Positions 47,019 through 55,851 of a stretch of DNA of 61,980 nucleotides are shown here, one piece after another. The stretch comes from Ferruginibacter sp. (GTDB taxonomy: Bacteria > Bacteroidota > Bacteroidia > Chitinophagales > Chitinophagaceae), in the NCBI RefSeq assembly GCF_014377975.1, contig NZ_JACMOO010000006.1:1-61980 (forward strand), written 5' to 3'. Under the pieces are notes generated by a model that saw only the letters and a list, made by a program, of their open reading frames with translations, was not told the DNA's origin and ran no database searches. The first letter of the stretch is position 1. Each line of letters begins with the position of its first letter. The translations under genes and the position numbers were made by a program.

Positions 47019-47453
47019 ATGAAAACAATTTTAACCATTCTATCTGCTTTATTTACATTTGTATCTATTGATGCGCAAGGCAATTTTGATACAGCTATTC
47101 AAACAACTTCAGCTACGTCCGGCAATAAGGTAAACAGTATGTCAAATGAGCAAACCTTATTATCTTCTGCTGTCAATAACTTTGATTTTACTGATAAAAA
47201 AGGTATTTCTATCATGCCCAATGGCGTAACCAACGATGTAAAAATTGTTTTTAAAACAGCTAAAGCGGCTACTGGTTCAATTGAAGTTTTAGATGAAAGC
47301 GGAAAAAAAATCTTACAACAAAATGTTTCAATTACCGCGGGTAATAATAATATCAACATCAATGATTTTCACAAGTTGAGTGAAGGAACTTATACCATAC
47401 AATTAATCAGCGATAACAAAACTTATTCTTCCACTTTTATGATTTGGAAGTAA
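47019..47453 (+). CDS. Small secreted protein consisting mainly of a T9SS-like sorting domain
   Basis: This 144-residue protein has a signal peptide (KTILTILSALFTFVSIDAQ) and about 40 linker residues. A C-terminal domain (about 62-144) resembles the type IX secretion sorting domain: SIEVLDESGKKILQQNVSI, NNININDFHKLSEGTYTIQL and a Lys-ending strand YSSTFMIWK. Normally this domain sits behind a large passenger. Here there is no passenger. It may be a free surface protein, a decoy for the sorting machine, or a remnant. A terminator follows directly. Confidence 0.8.
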   Translation: MKTILTILSALFTFVSIDAQGNFDTAIQTTSATSGNKVNSMSNEQTLLSSAVNNFDFTDKKGISIMPNGVTNDVKIVFKTAKAATGSIEVLDESGKKILQQNVSITAGNNNININDFHKLSEGTYTIQLISDNKTYSSTFMIWK

Positions 47454-47481
47454 CTTTTTAAAAAACCAGGCACAAATTAAT

Positions 47482-47509
47482 GCTCTTCTTTTACAGAGGA
47501 GCTTTTTTT
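47482..47509 (+). terminator. Rho-independent terminator after the T9SS-domain gene
   Basis: GCTCTTC (47482-47488) and GAGGAGC (47496-47502) pair with one G-T wobble around a 7-nt loop, followed by seven T. The stop of the minus-strand winged-helix gene lies directly beyond it. Confidence 0.85.
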
Positions 47510-47510
47510 A

Positions 47511-47801
47511 TTAACCTACCGGATTCATATAAGATTTCAAAGCATTTACATACCCTTCAAATGAATCAACCCCCTTGGCAGTAATTTTACATACGGTTTG
47601 AGGATAATTGTCTTTAAATTGTTTAGTTACATCAATATAACCAGCGTCTTTGAGTTTATTGATCTGAACACTCAGGTTACCCGCAGTAGCATTTGTTTTT
47701 TCTTTTAAAAAAGTAAACTCAGCTTCCTTTACATTTATTAGTAAACTTATAACGGCCAACCTGAGTTGCGAATGTAATAGTGGATCTAAGTCTTTAAACA
47801 T
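47511..47801 (-). CDS. Winged-helix transcriptional regulator
   Basis: This 96-residue DNA-binding protein is of the stand-alone winged-helix type: LLHSQLRLAVISLLINVKE as first helices, TFLKEKTNATAGNLSVQINKLKDAGYI as recognition helix region and the wing PQTVCKITAKGVDSF. Such short ArsR/MarR-like regulators have no separate sensor domain. It is the last gene of a minus-strand cluster starting with the TonB-dependent receptor and may control it. Confidence 0.9.
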   Translation of the reverse strand: MFKDLDPLLHSQLRLAVISLLINVKEAEFTFLKEKTNATAGNLSVQINKLKDAGYIDVTKQFKDNYPQTVCKITAKGVDSFEGYVNALKSYMNPVG

Positions 47802-47848
47802 TGGCTTTTTGTTTGATACTATTATTTATTGAAAATTACTTCATAAAA

Positions 47849-48052
47849 TCAATCCATGCTTCTGTTTTTACATCTGCTCCTCAACAAATAAGGGATAACA
47901 GGTCTAATCAAAATAGAAAAAGCGGTTATTAAAATAGTAGTGCATAGTAAAGGCTGACAGATAAAACAGCCTGCAACTAAGCCCCAATACTTTCCCAGAC
48001 CAATGGGATTTTTTATAATAGGCTGGTAACCGTTGCTGCAATGATGCATCAA
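47849..48052 (-). CDS. Small hydrophobic protein in the TonB-receptor cluster
   Basis: A 67-codon frame starts 6 nt after the TPR-like gene and ends before the winged-helix gene. It has a long hydrophobic region (YWGLVAGCFICQPLLCTTIL, then ITAFSILIRPVIPYLL) with four Cys and a basic end. A membrane protein is likely if translated. I recognise no family, and the tight spacing is the main reason to keep it. Confidence 0.4.
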   Translation of the reverse strand: MMHHCSNGYQPIIKNPIGLGKYWGLVAGCFICQPLLCTTILITAFSILIRPVIPYLLRSRCKNRSMD

Positions 48053-48058
48053 AATAAC

Positions 48059-48700
48059 TTATTTACAATCTTTCATCAGGTTTTCCACCCTTTCTTTACC
48101 CCAGTTTGGACTGATGTCGCTGGCGGGTTTAAAAGTAGCGTATTTATCCAATGCAGTCTGCAACTGGGGTTTAGCTGTTTTGCATCCACCGCCAAATTGT
48201 TCGGGTGTATATTTTAAACCCTGGCCTTTTAAAAAATATGGCCGTGGATTTGTGGCATCCTGGTGAATGGCTGCATCCATATTGCTGCTACTTTCCTGGC
48301 CATATTCCTGCCATCTTTGCATAGGGTTAACCATCATGTGGCAACTGGCTATCATACTTTTAATACAGGAAATTTCAGAATTATTTGGAGACAATGAATC
48401 TGCTTTTGCAATCAGCAAAGTTGCCTTATCTGCATAACCATCTATCTTATCTTTATCCGGCTCCATAAAACCATAATTTACCTGGCAAAAAGCAGCATAA
48501 TAATACGGCAGCCATTGATTTTTTTCTGCATTGGCAATGCGTTCAAAATTGTTGGCAACATTTAAAAGTTCCGGAGCATTTTTGAAACTGCTATCCATTG
48601 CACTAAGATTTTTTTTCATAGCTGCAGTAAATTTTTCACTCTGTGCAAATGCAACAACAGTTGCTAATAACACAATTGCCGAAAGAATTAATTTTTTCAT
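48059..48700 (-). CDS. Secreted TPR-like protein
   Basis: This 213-residue secreted protein has a signal peptide (KKLILSAIVLLATVVAFA). The mature part is alpha-helical, with repeated A-rich helices spaced like tetratricopeptide repeats (NVANNFERIANAEKNQWLPYYYAAFCQ; then YADKATLLIAKADSLSPNNSE). The central ARRAY of Cys and Trp (SPNWGKERVENL) is shared in Bacteroidota relatives of unknown function. It follows the TonB-dependent receptor by 57 nt and may be its periplasmic or surface partner. Confidence 0.75.
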   Translation of the reverse strand: MKKLILSAIVLLATVVAFAQSEKFTAAMKKNLSAMDSSFKNAPELLNVANNFERIANAEKNQWLPYYYAAFCQVNYGFMEPDKDKIDGYADKATLLIAKADSLSPNNSEISCIKSMIASCHMMVNPMQRWQEYGQESSSNMDAAIHQDATNPRPYFLKGQGLKYTPEQFGGGCKTAKPQLQTALDKYATFKPASDISPNWGKERVENLMKDCK

Positions 48701-48757
48701 TTTTTTTAAATTAAATAGTGGTTGATTTAAATGATCGTTTATTTTAATTATTGTTAT

Positions 48758-51010
48758 TTATAAATTATTATTGATGGCATCCTGTGTCCGGTCTATTCCG
48801 AAACTGAGGAAACATCCGATAAATACAAATCTTTTACTGGGCGGTGTTATCGCTTCTTTTCTGCTACCGTTGTAATTGTAGTTATAATTGTAAATAATAT
48901 TCTGACCTAACACATTACTTATACCTAACACCCATACAGCAAAGGTTTTGGTGTTTTTATTGCCAATATTCGGAAGCCAGTTTATACTAAAACTCATGCT
49001 GTTGTAATTGATGGTTTTACCTGCATCGGTAATAACATATTTATTGGTTGCATCCTTTGCAATCCGGTAATACGGACGGCCAGTAGCGAAATTATAGCTT
49101 AGATTAAATTGCGTTTTTAGCGGTAAAAAAAATCTTTTAAATACAAAAGCAGCCGTATGGGTTGCCGCAAATGAAGGCTGTATCGCCGCAGGATAATTTA
49201 AAAAATCTCTTTTGGTATTGAGGTACGAATAAGAAAGCCAGTAATCAACATTTTTGATTGTCTTTTTGTCTCTCCAAAAAAATTCGATGCCTTTCGCATC
49301 ACCATAACCATTGTTGTTAGCAGCAATTTCATGACTACTAAAACTGCTATCCGTTTTATACAGGTTATTGTATTTTTTGTAAAATAATTCCATTCTTAAT
49401 GTATAATCTTTTGTTTGTTTACTGTATTGAAAAATATAGTGCGTTGCCCTTGAATAATCAAGTCCTGCAAAACCGGGTAAATACTTTCGTTCGGGGTTTT
49501 GATAAAAAATACCATACGCAAAAGACGCCTGGCTGTTTAGACCTGTTTTGTAAGCCAAAGAAATTCTTGGTGCTATATTCCATTTACCGATTAGCTCAGA
49601 ATGCTCTAAACGACTACCGATTTTTGCTGCTAAATTATTGGTTACATAAATATCCGTTTCAGCAAATGCCGCCAGCAAATGATCATTTACCTGTTGCGAA
49701 AATCTTGTTCCGTCATACAAAGTATAGGTGGTTTTTTCATTGCTGTAAAAATAATCAGTTCCAAAACGGATGGCGTTTAAACCAAACAATTTTTTTTCAA
49801 AAACCATTCTTGCCTGTGCATACCTAGCCTCACTCAGCAGGTTAAAATTTTTATAATTAAACAATGGATTAGTGCTTGTAAATTTTTCATTGCCTGCATC
49901 CTGAACTTCGTTTACAATATTATCTTTATTGGTACTAAAACTAATGCCAGTATTTATTTTCCAACCGTTGCCTATTCTATCTTTCCAGTTAATGTTTTGA
50001 TAAGTATTGATATTGGCAATTGAAAATGCGTCTTTCAAAATGGTGGAGTCAATATCTGGTGAGCGAAATCCCGTTTTGTTGGTACTGATATATCCGTAAT
50101 ATTTAATAAAGCCGCCGCTCTTTGTTTTTATTCTAAAATTTGCGTCAGCCTGCTTTACAAGTGGCACCTCAAAGAAATCCTGCTTTTGCTTAATTACGTT
50201 AAATGCCAGCCAAAGATTGGTATAATTAACCGATACACCCCAGGACGATTTTTTGTCTTTCGACAAATGCTGGATGCCTCCGCCTACACCTACCACAGAC
50301 AAACTCAGGTCTGCCTCAGTCTTTTCCGGCAGATCCTTACTCTCTAATATTAAAGCAGAAGATAATGCCTGCCCATACAAAGCCGAGTAACCACCGGTAC
50401 TAAAAATAGTACCCTTAAATAAAAATGGGTTAAATCGTCCACGGGTGGCAATACCGGGTGTACTGCTATAAAAGAAATTGTTTACCAGGTTCCCATCAAT
50501 AAAAATTTTACTTTCTGTGGCTGTGCCTCCTCTTACAAACAATCCTTCACTCTCCCCCACCTGCTGGGTTCCAGGCAATGATTTAAACGCACTGGTAAGG
50601 TCGCCATTGGCGCTTGGGGTGGTTACAATATCAATGTCACTTAAAACAGCACCTTTGTTTTTATCGCTCGCCTCAAATGAACCTGCGGAAATTACTACAG
50701 CTTTCAATTCTGTAATTTGCTCTTTAAGGAAAATATCCTGTATTAAATCTGCCGGACCAATAATTATTTTTTTAGATATGGTATAATAACCTGATATGGT
50801 AGCTTCCAAAAGTTGGTCACTTTTTTCAGAAGTTGCAAAAAAATATCTACCGGCAGAATCGGTTGTTGCCCCATCATATGTATTTTTTAAAGCAACACTT
50901 ACTCCACGCAAAGGCCTGTTTTTACTGTCTGTAATGTGTCCTGAAATAGAAATTTGTGCCTTTACGGTACAAAAAGCCAGTATAAAAACGAGAAATAATG
51001 ATTGTTTCAT
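48758..51010 (-). CDS. TonB-dependent receptor with carboxypeptidase-like N-terminal domain
   Basis: This 750-residue outer-membrane receptor has a signal peptide (KQSLFLVFILAFCTVKA). The N-terminal carboxypeptidase-regulatory-like domain (about 20-105) begins at ISISGHITDSKNRPLRGV. The plug includes SDIDIVTTPSANGDLTSAFKSLPG and GLFVRGGTATESKIFIDG. A beta-barrel follows to the end. There is no SusD partner, so it is not a typical polysaccharide receptor. The cluster holds a TPR-like protein, a small hydrophobic protein and a winged-helix regulator. The cargo may be a metal complex, cofactor or peptide, but the sequence does not decide. Confidence 0.93.
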   Translation of the reverse strand: MKQSLFLVFILAFCTVKAQISISGHITDSKNRPLRGVSVALKNTYDGATTDSAGRYFFATSEKSDQLLEATISGYYTISKKIIIGPADLIQDIFLKEQITELKAVVISAGSFEASDKNKGAVLSDIDIVTTPSANGDLTSAFKSLPGTQQVGESEGLFVRGGTATESKIFIDGNLVNNFFYSSTPGIATRGRFNPFLFKGTIFSTGGYSALYGQALSSALILESKDLPEKTEADLSLSVVGVGGGIQHLSKDKKSSWGVSVNYTNLWLAFNVIKQKQDFFEVPLVKQADANFRIKTKSGGFIKYYGYISTNKTGFRSPDIDSTILKDAFSIANINTYQNINWKDRIGNGWKINTGISFSTNKDNIVNEVQDAGNEKFTSTNPLFNYKNFNLLSEARYAQARMVFEKKLFGLNAIRFGTDYFYSNEKTTYTLYDGTRFSQQVNDHLLAAFAETDIYVTNNLAAKIGSRLEHSELIGKWNIAPRISLAYKTGLNSQASFAYGIFYQNPERKYLPGFAGLDYSRATHYIFQYSKQTKDYTLRMELFYKKYNNLYKTDSSFSSHEIAANNNGYGDAKGIEFFWRDKKTIKNVDYWLSYSYLNTKRDFLNYPAAIQPSFAATHTAAFVFKRFFLPLKTQFNLSYNFATGRPYYRIAKDATNKYVITDAGKTINYNSMSFSINWLPNIGNKNTKTFAVWVLGISNVLGQNIIYNYNYNYNGSRKEAITPPSKRFVFIGCFLSFGIDRTQDAINNNL

Positions 51011-51485
51011 TGCAGTTAAATTTCAATACAAACATAAAGTAGTTTACATCATAAACCAAATTAAATTATTTATTTTACTTTTGATTTTTAGCGAATGAAA
51101 CCGGGAAATTTAAGAGAGAAATATCTTTTTATATAGCTTATAGTCAATAGGTTACAGCAAAGGGGTTGCAGGTTTTAACAGCTTACAAATTGATAAAAAC
51201 TTATTAACATCCCAAAAGATTTATTTTTTTATGTGTGGGCAATTTGTAATTTAGCAATAGAATTTAATGGGTTAGTAAGTACAAAGGGTTAGCAGAAATG
51301 CTGACCCTTTTACTTTAATGCATTCTTCCATTGCATTATTCCTTCTTTATAAAATGATAATTTTTATTTCATTGCAAATCTGCAAAAATATTTTTACCCC
51401 TTGTTTCTAACACGATATACTTTGAAAAATATTGTTCCCTTGAAAAAATAAATGCTTCTTATTTTTTACGTTTTAATTTTACACA
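51011..51485. other. Divergent spacer before radA, with a GAAA-capped hairpin
   Basis: This is about 475 nt between the TonB-dependent receptor and radA starts. A strong stem lies at 51283-51294 and 51299-51310 (12 bp, one wobble) with a GAAA tetraloop and T-rich 3' end. The rest holds AT-rich sequence with no ORF or tRNA. A small RNA ending at this hairpin is possible. Confidence 0.4.
51283..51315 (+). terminator. GAAA-tetraloop hairpin, possible terminator
   Basis: AAAGGGTTAGCA and TGCTGACCCTTT pair over 12 bp around GAAA, followed by TTAC. No annotated gene ends just upstream on this strand, so it may end an unannotated short transcript. Confidence 0.45.
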
Positions 51486-52880
51486 ATGAGTAAAACCAAG
51501 TCAGCATTTTTTTGTCAGAGTTGCGGATATGAAAGTACTAAATGGACCGGCAAATGCCCTTCTTGTAATAACTGGAATACGTTTGTAGAAGAGGTGATTG
51601 TAAAAGGAAATGACAAAGCCGAAAACAATGAATGGAAAGAATACAATGGGAGTGGAAAATTAAAAACTATTTCAATAAACAATGTAATCAGTGCAGAAGA
51701 AAAAAGAATTGTTACAACGGATGCTGAAGTAAACCGTGTGTTAGGCGGAGGCATTGTACTGGGCAGTATTGTGCTGGTAGCGGGCGAACCGGGAATTGGC
51801 AAATCTACCTTGTTTTTACAAATTGGTTTACAATTGAAGGGGGTAGTTACCTTATATATCAGTGGAGAAGAAAGTGAGCACCAAATAAAAATGAGGGCAG
51901 ACCGTGTGGGTATAAAAAGCGATAATTTTTATCTGCTTACAGAAACAAATACACAAACCATTTTTCAGGAAATAAAAAAATTAAAACCACAACTGGTAAT
52001 TGTTGATAGTATACAAACGCTGCAATCGCCTTTTGTAGAAAGCGGCCCCGGCAGTGTAAGCCAGATAAGAGAATGTGCTGCTGAATTGCAGCGCTTTGCC
52101 AAAGAAACCAATACGCCCGTTTTTTTAATCGGCCATATTACCAAGGATGGAAATATTGCCGGACCGAAAATACTGGAACATATGGTAGACACTGTGCTGC
52201 AGTTTGAAGGTGACCGCCATTACGCCTACCGCATTTTACGTACTTTAAAAAACCGTTTTGGTTCTACTTCCGAATTGGGTATTTATGAAATGACCGGAGA
52301 AGGTATGCGTGCAGTTACCAATCCTTCTGAAATTTTAATCACTCAAAAAGAAGAGCAGTTAAGTGGCATCGCCATTGCTGCCACTATTGAAGGCATTCGC
52401 CCATTACTGATTGAAGGACAGGCATTGGTAACACAAAGTGTTTATGGTACACCACAACGTACGGTTAGCGGTTTCGATTTGCGCAGGTTACAATTACTGC
52501 TGGCAGTATTGGAAAAACGTGGCGGCTTTCATTTTGGTGTTAAAGATGTATTTGTAAATATTGCGGGCGGTATTAAAATAGAAGACCCTTCCATTGACCT
52601 GGCGATTGTTTGTGCCCTGCTGAGCAGTTACGAAGACATTCCCATTAATCAGCACTATTGCTTTGCCGGTGAAGTGGGTTTAAGTGGTGAAATAAGGGCA
52701 GTAAACAGGATTGAACAACGCATTGCTGAAGCAGAAAAACTAGGCTTTGAAAAAATTATTGTGAGTAAGTACAATGCTAAATCACTGATTAAAATAAAAG
52801 GCAGTTCGTCCGCAGGCAATACTGGTATTGAAATAGTGCCATTGGCCAAAGTAGAAGAACTGTATCAATATTTGTTTTAA
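51486..52880 (+). CDS. radA: DNA repair protein RadA
   Basis: RadA promotes branch migration and repair of stalled forks together with RecA. The 464-residue protein shows all three parts. A C4 zinc finger has C10, C13, C24 and C27. The RecA-like core has Walker A GEPGIGKST and the RadA-specific KNRFG (LKNRFGSTSE). The Lon-protease-like C-terminal domain includes GGIKIEDPSIDLAIVCALLSS. The start is the ATG at 51486 and has a long AT-rich leader. It is followed by comF. Confidence 0.97.
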   Translation: MSKTKSAFFCQSCGYESTKWTGKCPSCNNWNTFVEEVIVKGNDKAENNEWKEYNGSGKLKTISINNVISAEEKRIVTTDAEVNRVLGGGIVLGSIVLVAGEPGIGKSTLFLQIGLQLKGVVTLYISGEESEHQIKMRADRVGIKSDNFYLLTETNTQTIFQEIKKLKPQLVIVDSIQTLQSPFVESGPGSVSQIRECAAELQRFAKETNTPVFLIGHITKDGNIAGPKILEHMVDTVLQFEGDRHYAYRILRTLKNRFGSTSELGIYEMTGEGMRAVTNPSEILITQKEEQLSGIAIAATIEGIRPLLIEGQALVTQSVYGTPQRTVSGFDLRRLQLLLAVLEKRGGFHFGVKDVFVNIAGGIKIEDPSIDLAIVCALLSSYEDIPINQHYCFAGEVGLSGEIRAVNRIEQRIAEAEKLGFEKIIVSKYNAKSLIKIKGSSSAGNTGIEIVPLAKVEELYQYLF

Positions 52881-52946
52881 GAAATCAGCCAGTTTAATAA
52901 GCAGTAATGGCTTTGAATATAAAATTGTTTAAAGTACATTTAGCCT

Positions 52947-53648
52947 GTGCCTTTTTTTAAAACCATATTATCAGATACTATTCATCTTTTTTACCCGCAT
53001 GTTTGTACCGGATGCGGTAGTGATCTTTTGGACGAGGGAAATTTATTATGTATAAAGTGTATTGCGAATTTACCCGAAACAAATTTTGCAAAACACGCCA
53101 ATAACCCGGTTGAAAAAATATTTTGGGGACGATTGCAATTAATCGCTGCGCATAGTGAATTTTATTTTTCAAAAAATTCACTGATACAACAACTCATTCA
53201 TCAGTTTAAATACAAAGGCAATACCGATATAGGATTTTATATGGGTGAACTAATGGGCAAAAGTTTACGGGCAAGTAATCGCTTTGATACGGTTGATGTA
53301 CTTATTCCCTTACCATTGTATCGGGATAAAGAACGAAAACGCGGTTACAACCAGGCAGCAATTATCTGCAATGGAATGTCTGCTGTTATGAATATCCCAG
53401 TTATAAAAAACAATGTGCTGCGCCAGCGTTATACCGATACTCAAACAAAAAAACACCGGACAGAAAGATGGGAAAATGTAGCAGGCAGTTTTATTATTAC
53501 CGATACAAACCAACTGGCAGGTAAACACATATTATTGGTAGATGATGTTGTTACTACAGGAGCAACGCTTGAAGCTTGTGGCAGTACAATTGCTTTAATC
53601 AATAAGGTGCAGTTGAGTATAGCAACATTGGCACATGCTCCAAAATAA
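52947..53648 (+). CDS. ComF family phosphoribosyltransferase-like protein
   Basis: This 233-residue protein has an N-terminal zinc-ribbon-like part (C20, C23, C35, C38) and a PRTase domain with the PRPP loop ILLVDDVVTTGATLEAC. In competent bacteria ComF is needed for DNA uptake; elsewhere its role is less clear. The start is GTG at 52947, as there is no ATG with the Cys cluster intact. The gene lies 66 nt after radA. The PRTase loop is intact, so it could also act as an enzyme. Confidence 0.92.
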   Translation: MPFFKTILSDTIHLFYPHVCTGCGSDLLDEGNLLCIKCIANLPETNFAKHANNPVEKIFWGRLQLIAAHSEFYFSKNSLIQQLIHQFKYKGNTDIGFYMGELMGKSLRASNRFDTVDVLIPLPLYRDKERKRGYNQAAIICNGMSAVMNIPVIKNNVLRQRYTDTQTKKHRTERWENVAGSFIITDTNQLAGKHILLVDDVVTTGATLEACGSTIALINKVQLSIATLAHAPK

Positions 53649-53697
53649 CAACAGTTATGAAAAAAATACAATTGAAATAAATAACTATTTTTGAATC

Positions 53698-55128
53698 ATG
53701 AAACATTTCGTAACCCATATTTTCCGACTGCCTTTTTTAGGTTGCCTGTTGATTACAATATTCTGCATCCCTTTCTCTTCCTGCCAGAAAGATTCGTTTA
53801 TCACCAGCCAGAATGCACAGCTTTCTACCAGCACTGACAGCCTGAAATACGATACCGTTTTTACCAGCGTAGGTTCCATCACCCAATCTTTTAAAATTAA
53901 TAATCTTAATAATCAAAAGTTGCTGTTAAGTACCGTTAAGCTGATGGCGGGATCTGCTTCTGCATTTAAAATAAATATCAATGGTACGCCGGCGGATGAA
54001 GCAAGTAATATTGAAATAGCAGCCAACGACAGCGTGTATGTTTTTGTTACGGTACATATTAACCCCAGCATTACTAACCTGCCTTTTATTGTGAGAGACA
54101 GTATTATGATTATGTACAATGGTAATAGCCACTTTGTACAACTGGAAGCTTATGGACAAAACGCCAATTTTTTGCGCAACAAGGTTATAAAAGGAAATAT
54201 AAACTGGAGCAGCAGCTTACCCTACGTGGTGCTTGGAAGTGTACGAATTGATTCTGCAGCTACTCTGACCATTGAACCTGGATGTAAAATTTATTCGCAC
54301 GCTGACGCACCGTTTATTGTGGACGGTACACTTATAATAAATGGCACCAAAGAAAAAAACGTAATTTTTAATGGTGACCGCCTTGATGCGGATTATAAAA
54401 GTTTACCAGCCAGCTGGCCGGGTATATATTTCAGGGAACGCAGTAAAAATAATGTACTAACCTATGCCAATATAAAAAATGCCTACCAGGCTGCAGTAGT
54501 GGAAAAGCCCTCTGTTAACAGCAACTCCAAATTAATTTTACATCAATGCATCATTGACAATGCGTACGACGCAGGCTTACTTTGCGTTAATTCAAGCGTG
54601 GATGCAGATAATAGTTTATTTACCAATTGTGGTACCAATGTAAGCTTAACCTATGGCGGAATTTATAACCTCACATACTGCACCGTTGCTAGCTATTCAA
54701 CTAATTACACCCTTCATAAAAAACCGGTGCTGGTAGTAACGGATTATGCCTCTCTGAATGGAGGTATCCTTTCTGCAAGCCTCAACGCAGCGTTTCGCAA
54801 TTGCATTTTTTGGGGTGATAACAACATAGTGGATAATGAAGTAGCGATTGATAAAAAAGGTTCCGGTTCATTCAGTGTTTTGTTTGATCATTGTCTTTAT
54901 AAAGCCAGGGAAGACCCATTAAACTGCACTATAACGGAAGCCATTAAAAACCAGGATCCGCTTTTTGATAATGTGGACGCAACCAAACAACTATTTGATT
55001 TTCATACAAACAGTAGTGTCGCTCCGGGAATTAATAAAGGAATAGGTGGCACTGATTTTGCAAAAGATCTGGATGACGGTAACCGTTCGGTTGGAGTACC
55101 GGATATAGGATGTTATGAAAAACAATAA
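53698..55128 (+). CDS. Putative lipoprotein with right-handed parallel beta-helix
   Basis: This 476-residue surface protein has a signal and lipobox (IFCIPFSSC, Cys near residue 29). An N-terminal beta-sandwich-like part (about 40-160) is followed by repeated turns of a parallel beta-helix (TIEPGCKIYSHADAPFIVDG, HQCIIDNAYDAGLLCVNSS, NCIFWGDNNIVDNEVAID). The C-terminus ends in DIGCYE. The family is common in Chitinophagaceae; it may bind or modify polysaccharide. No catalytic residues were seen. It is the only gene on its transcript. Confidence 0.85.
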   Translation: MKHFVTHIFRLPFLGCLLITIFCIPFSSCQKDSFITSQNAQLSTSTDSLKYDTVFTSVGSITQSFKINNLNNQKLLLSTVKLMAGSASAFKININGTPADEASNIEIAANDSVYVFVTVHINPSITNLPFIVRDSIMIMYNGNSHFVQLEAYGQNANFLRNKVIKGNINWSSSLPYVVLGSVRIDSAATLTIEPGCKIYSHADAPFIVDGTLIINGTKEKNVIFNGDRLDADYKSLPASWPGIYFRERSKNNVLTYANIKNAYQAAVVEKPSVNSNSKLILHQCIIDNAYDAGLLCVNSSVDADNSLFTNCGTNVSLTYGGIYNLTYCTVASYSTNYTLHKKPVLVVTDYASLNGGILSASLNAAFRNCIFWGDNNIVDNEVAIDKKGSGSFSVLFDHCLYKAREDPLNCTITEAIKNQDPLFDNVDATKQLFDFHTNSSVAPGINKGIGGTDFAKDLDDGNRSVGVPDIGCYEKQ

Positions 55129-55178
55129 TTGATTAAACAAACCCGTATTTTTATGTGTTATAAACTTAAAGTAAATTT

Positions 55179-55751
55179 ATGATTAAATTATTATCAATCA
55201 GTTTTGCGCTATTATTTGGCACAGCTAAAACTAACAACGCTTTTATGAATAAGGATGTTTCCCCTTCAGCAACCTCATCTTCCAAATCAATTTATAATTT
55301 TAAAGTAGAAGCTTTAGACGGCACTACTATTGATTTTGCAAAATTTAAAGGCAAAAAAATATTAATTGTAAACACTGCTTCTGCATGTGGATTTACCCCG
55401 CAATATGAAGGACTTGAAGCCTTGTATAAAAAATATCAGGACAAATTAGTAATTGTTGGTTTTCCTGCAAATAATTTTGGCGGACAGGAACCTGGTACCA
55501 ATGGAGAAATAAAAGAATTTTGTAAAAAAAATTACGGAGTTACCTTCCCGATGGCAGCAAAAATTTCTGTTAAGGGAGATGACATTGCTCCTATTTATAA
55601 ATGGCTTTGCAGCAAAAGTGAAAACGGGGTTTTAGATGCAACCATTTCCTGGAATTTTAATAAATTTTTACTGGATGAAAATGGACACCTGGTTACTAAA
55701 TTTGACAGTAAGATTACCCCAATGAGCGACGAGCTGACTAGTAAATTATAA
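55179..55751 (+). CDS. Glutathione peroxidase family protein
   Basis: This 190-residue thioredoxin-fold peroxidase reduces hydroperoxides. The catalytic residue is Cys (C70 in NTASACGFTPQYEGL), rather than selenocysteine. The other marks FPANNFGGQEPGTNGEIKEFC and the C-terminal WNFNKFLLDENG with its catalytic Trp and Asn are intact. The N-terminus has a signal-like hydrophobic stretch (LLSISFALLFGTA), which suggests export to the periplasm. Bacterial Cys types usually use thioredoxin as reductant. A terminator follows. Confidence 0.94.
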   Translation: MIKLLSISFALLFGTAKTNNAFMNKDVSPSATSSSKSIYNFKVEALDGTTIDFAKFKGKKILIVNTASACGFTPQYEGLEALYKKYQDKLVIVGFPANNFGGQEPGTNGEIKEFCKKNYGVTFPMAAKISVKGDDIAPIYKWLCSKSENGVLDATISWNFNKFLLDENGHLVTKFDSKITPMSDELTSKL

Positions 55752-55771
55752 AAATATAAAAAGAAATTTCC

Positions 55772-55801
55772 AAAGCGGTTCCTTCCAGAGCCGCTTTTTT
55801 T
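55772..55801 (+). terminator. Rho-independent terminator after glutathione peroxidase
   Basis: AAAGCGGTTC (55772-55781) and GAGCCGCTTT (55788-55797) pair with one wobble, followed by a T-run. Confidence 0.85.
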
Positions 55802-55818
55802 ATTTACTCCCCGGTAGG

Positions 55819-55847
55819 TTTGTTAAACTTACTAAAAACTATATTTG
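55819..55847 (+). promoter_or_regulatory. Putative promoter of holB
   Basis: TTTG at 55819-55822 and TATATTTG at 55840-55847 are 17 nt apart. The -7 box ends 4 nt before the GTG start, so the transcript would be leaderless or nearly so. Confidence 0.55.
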
Positions 55848-55851
55848 CAGG

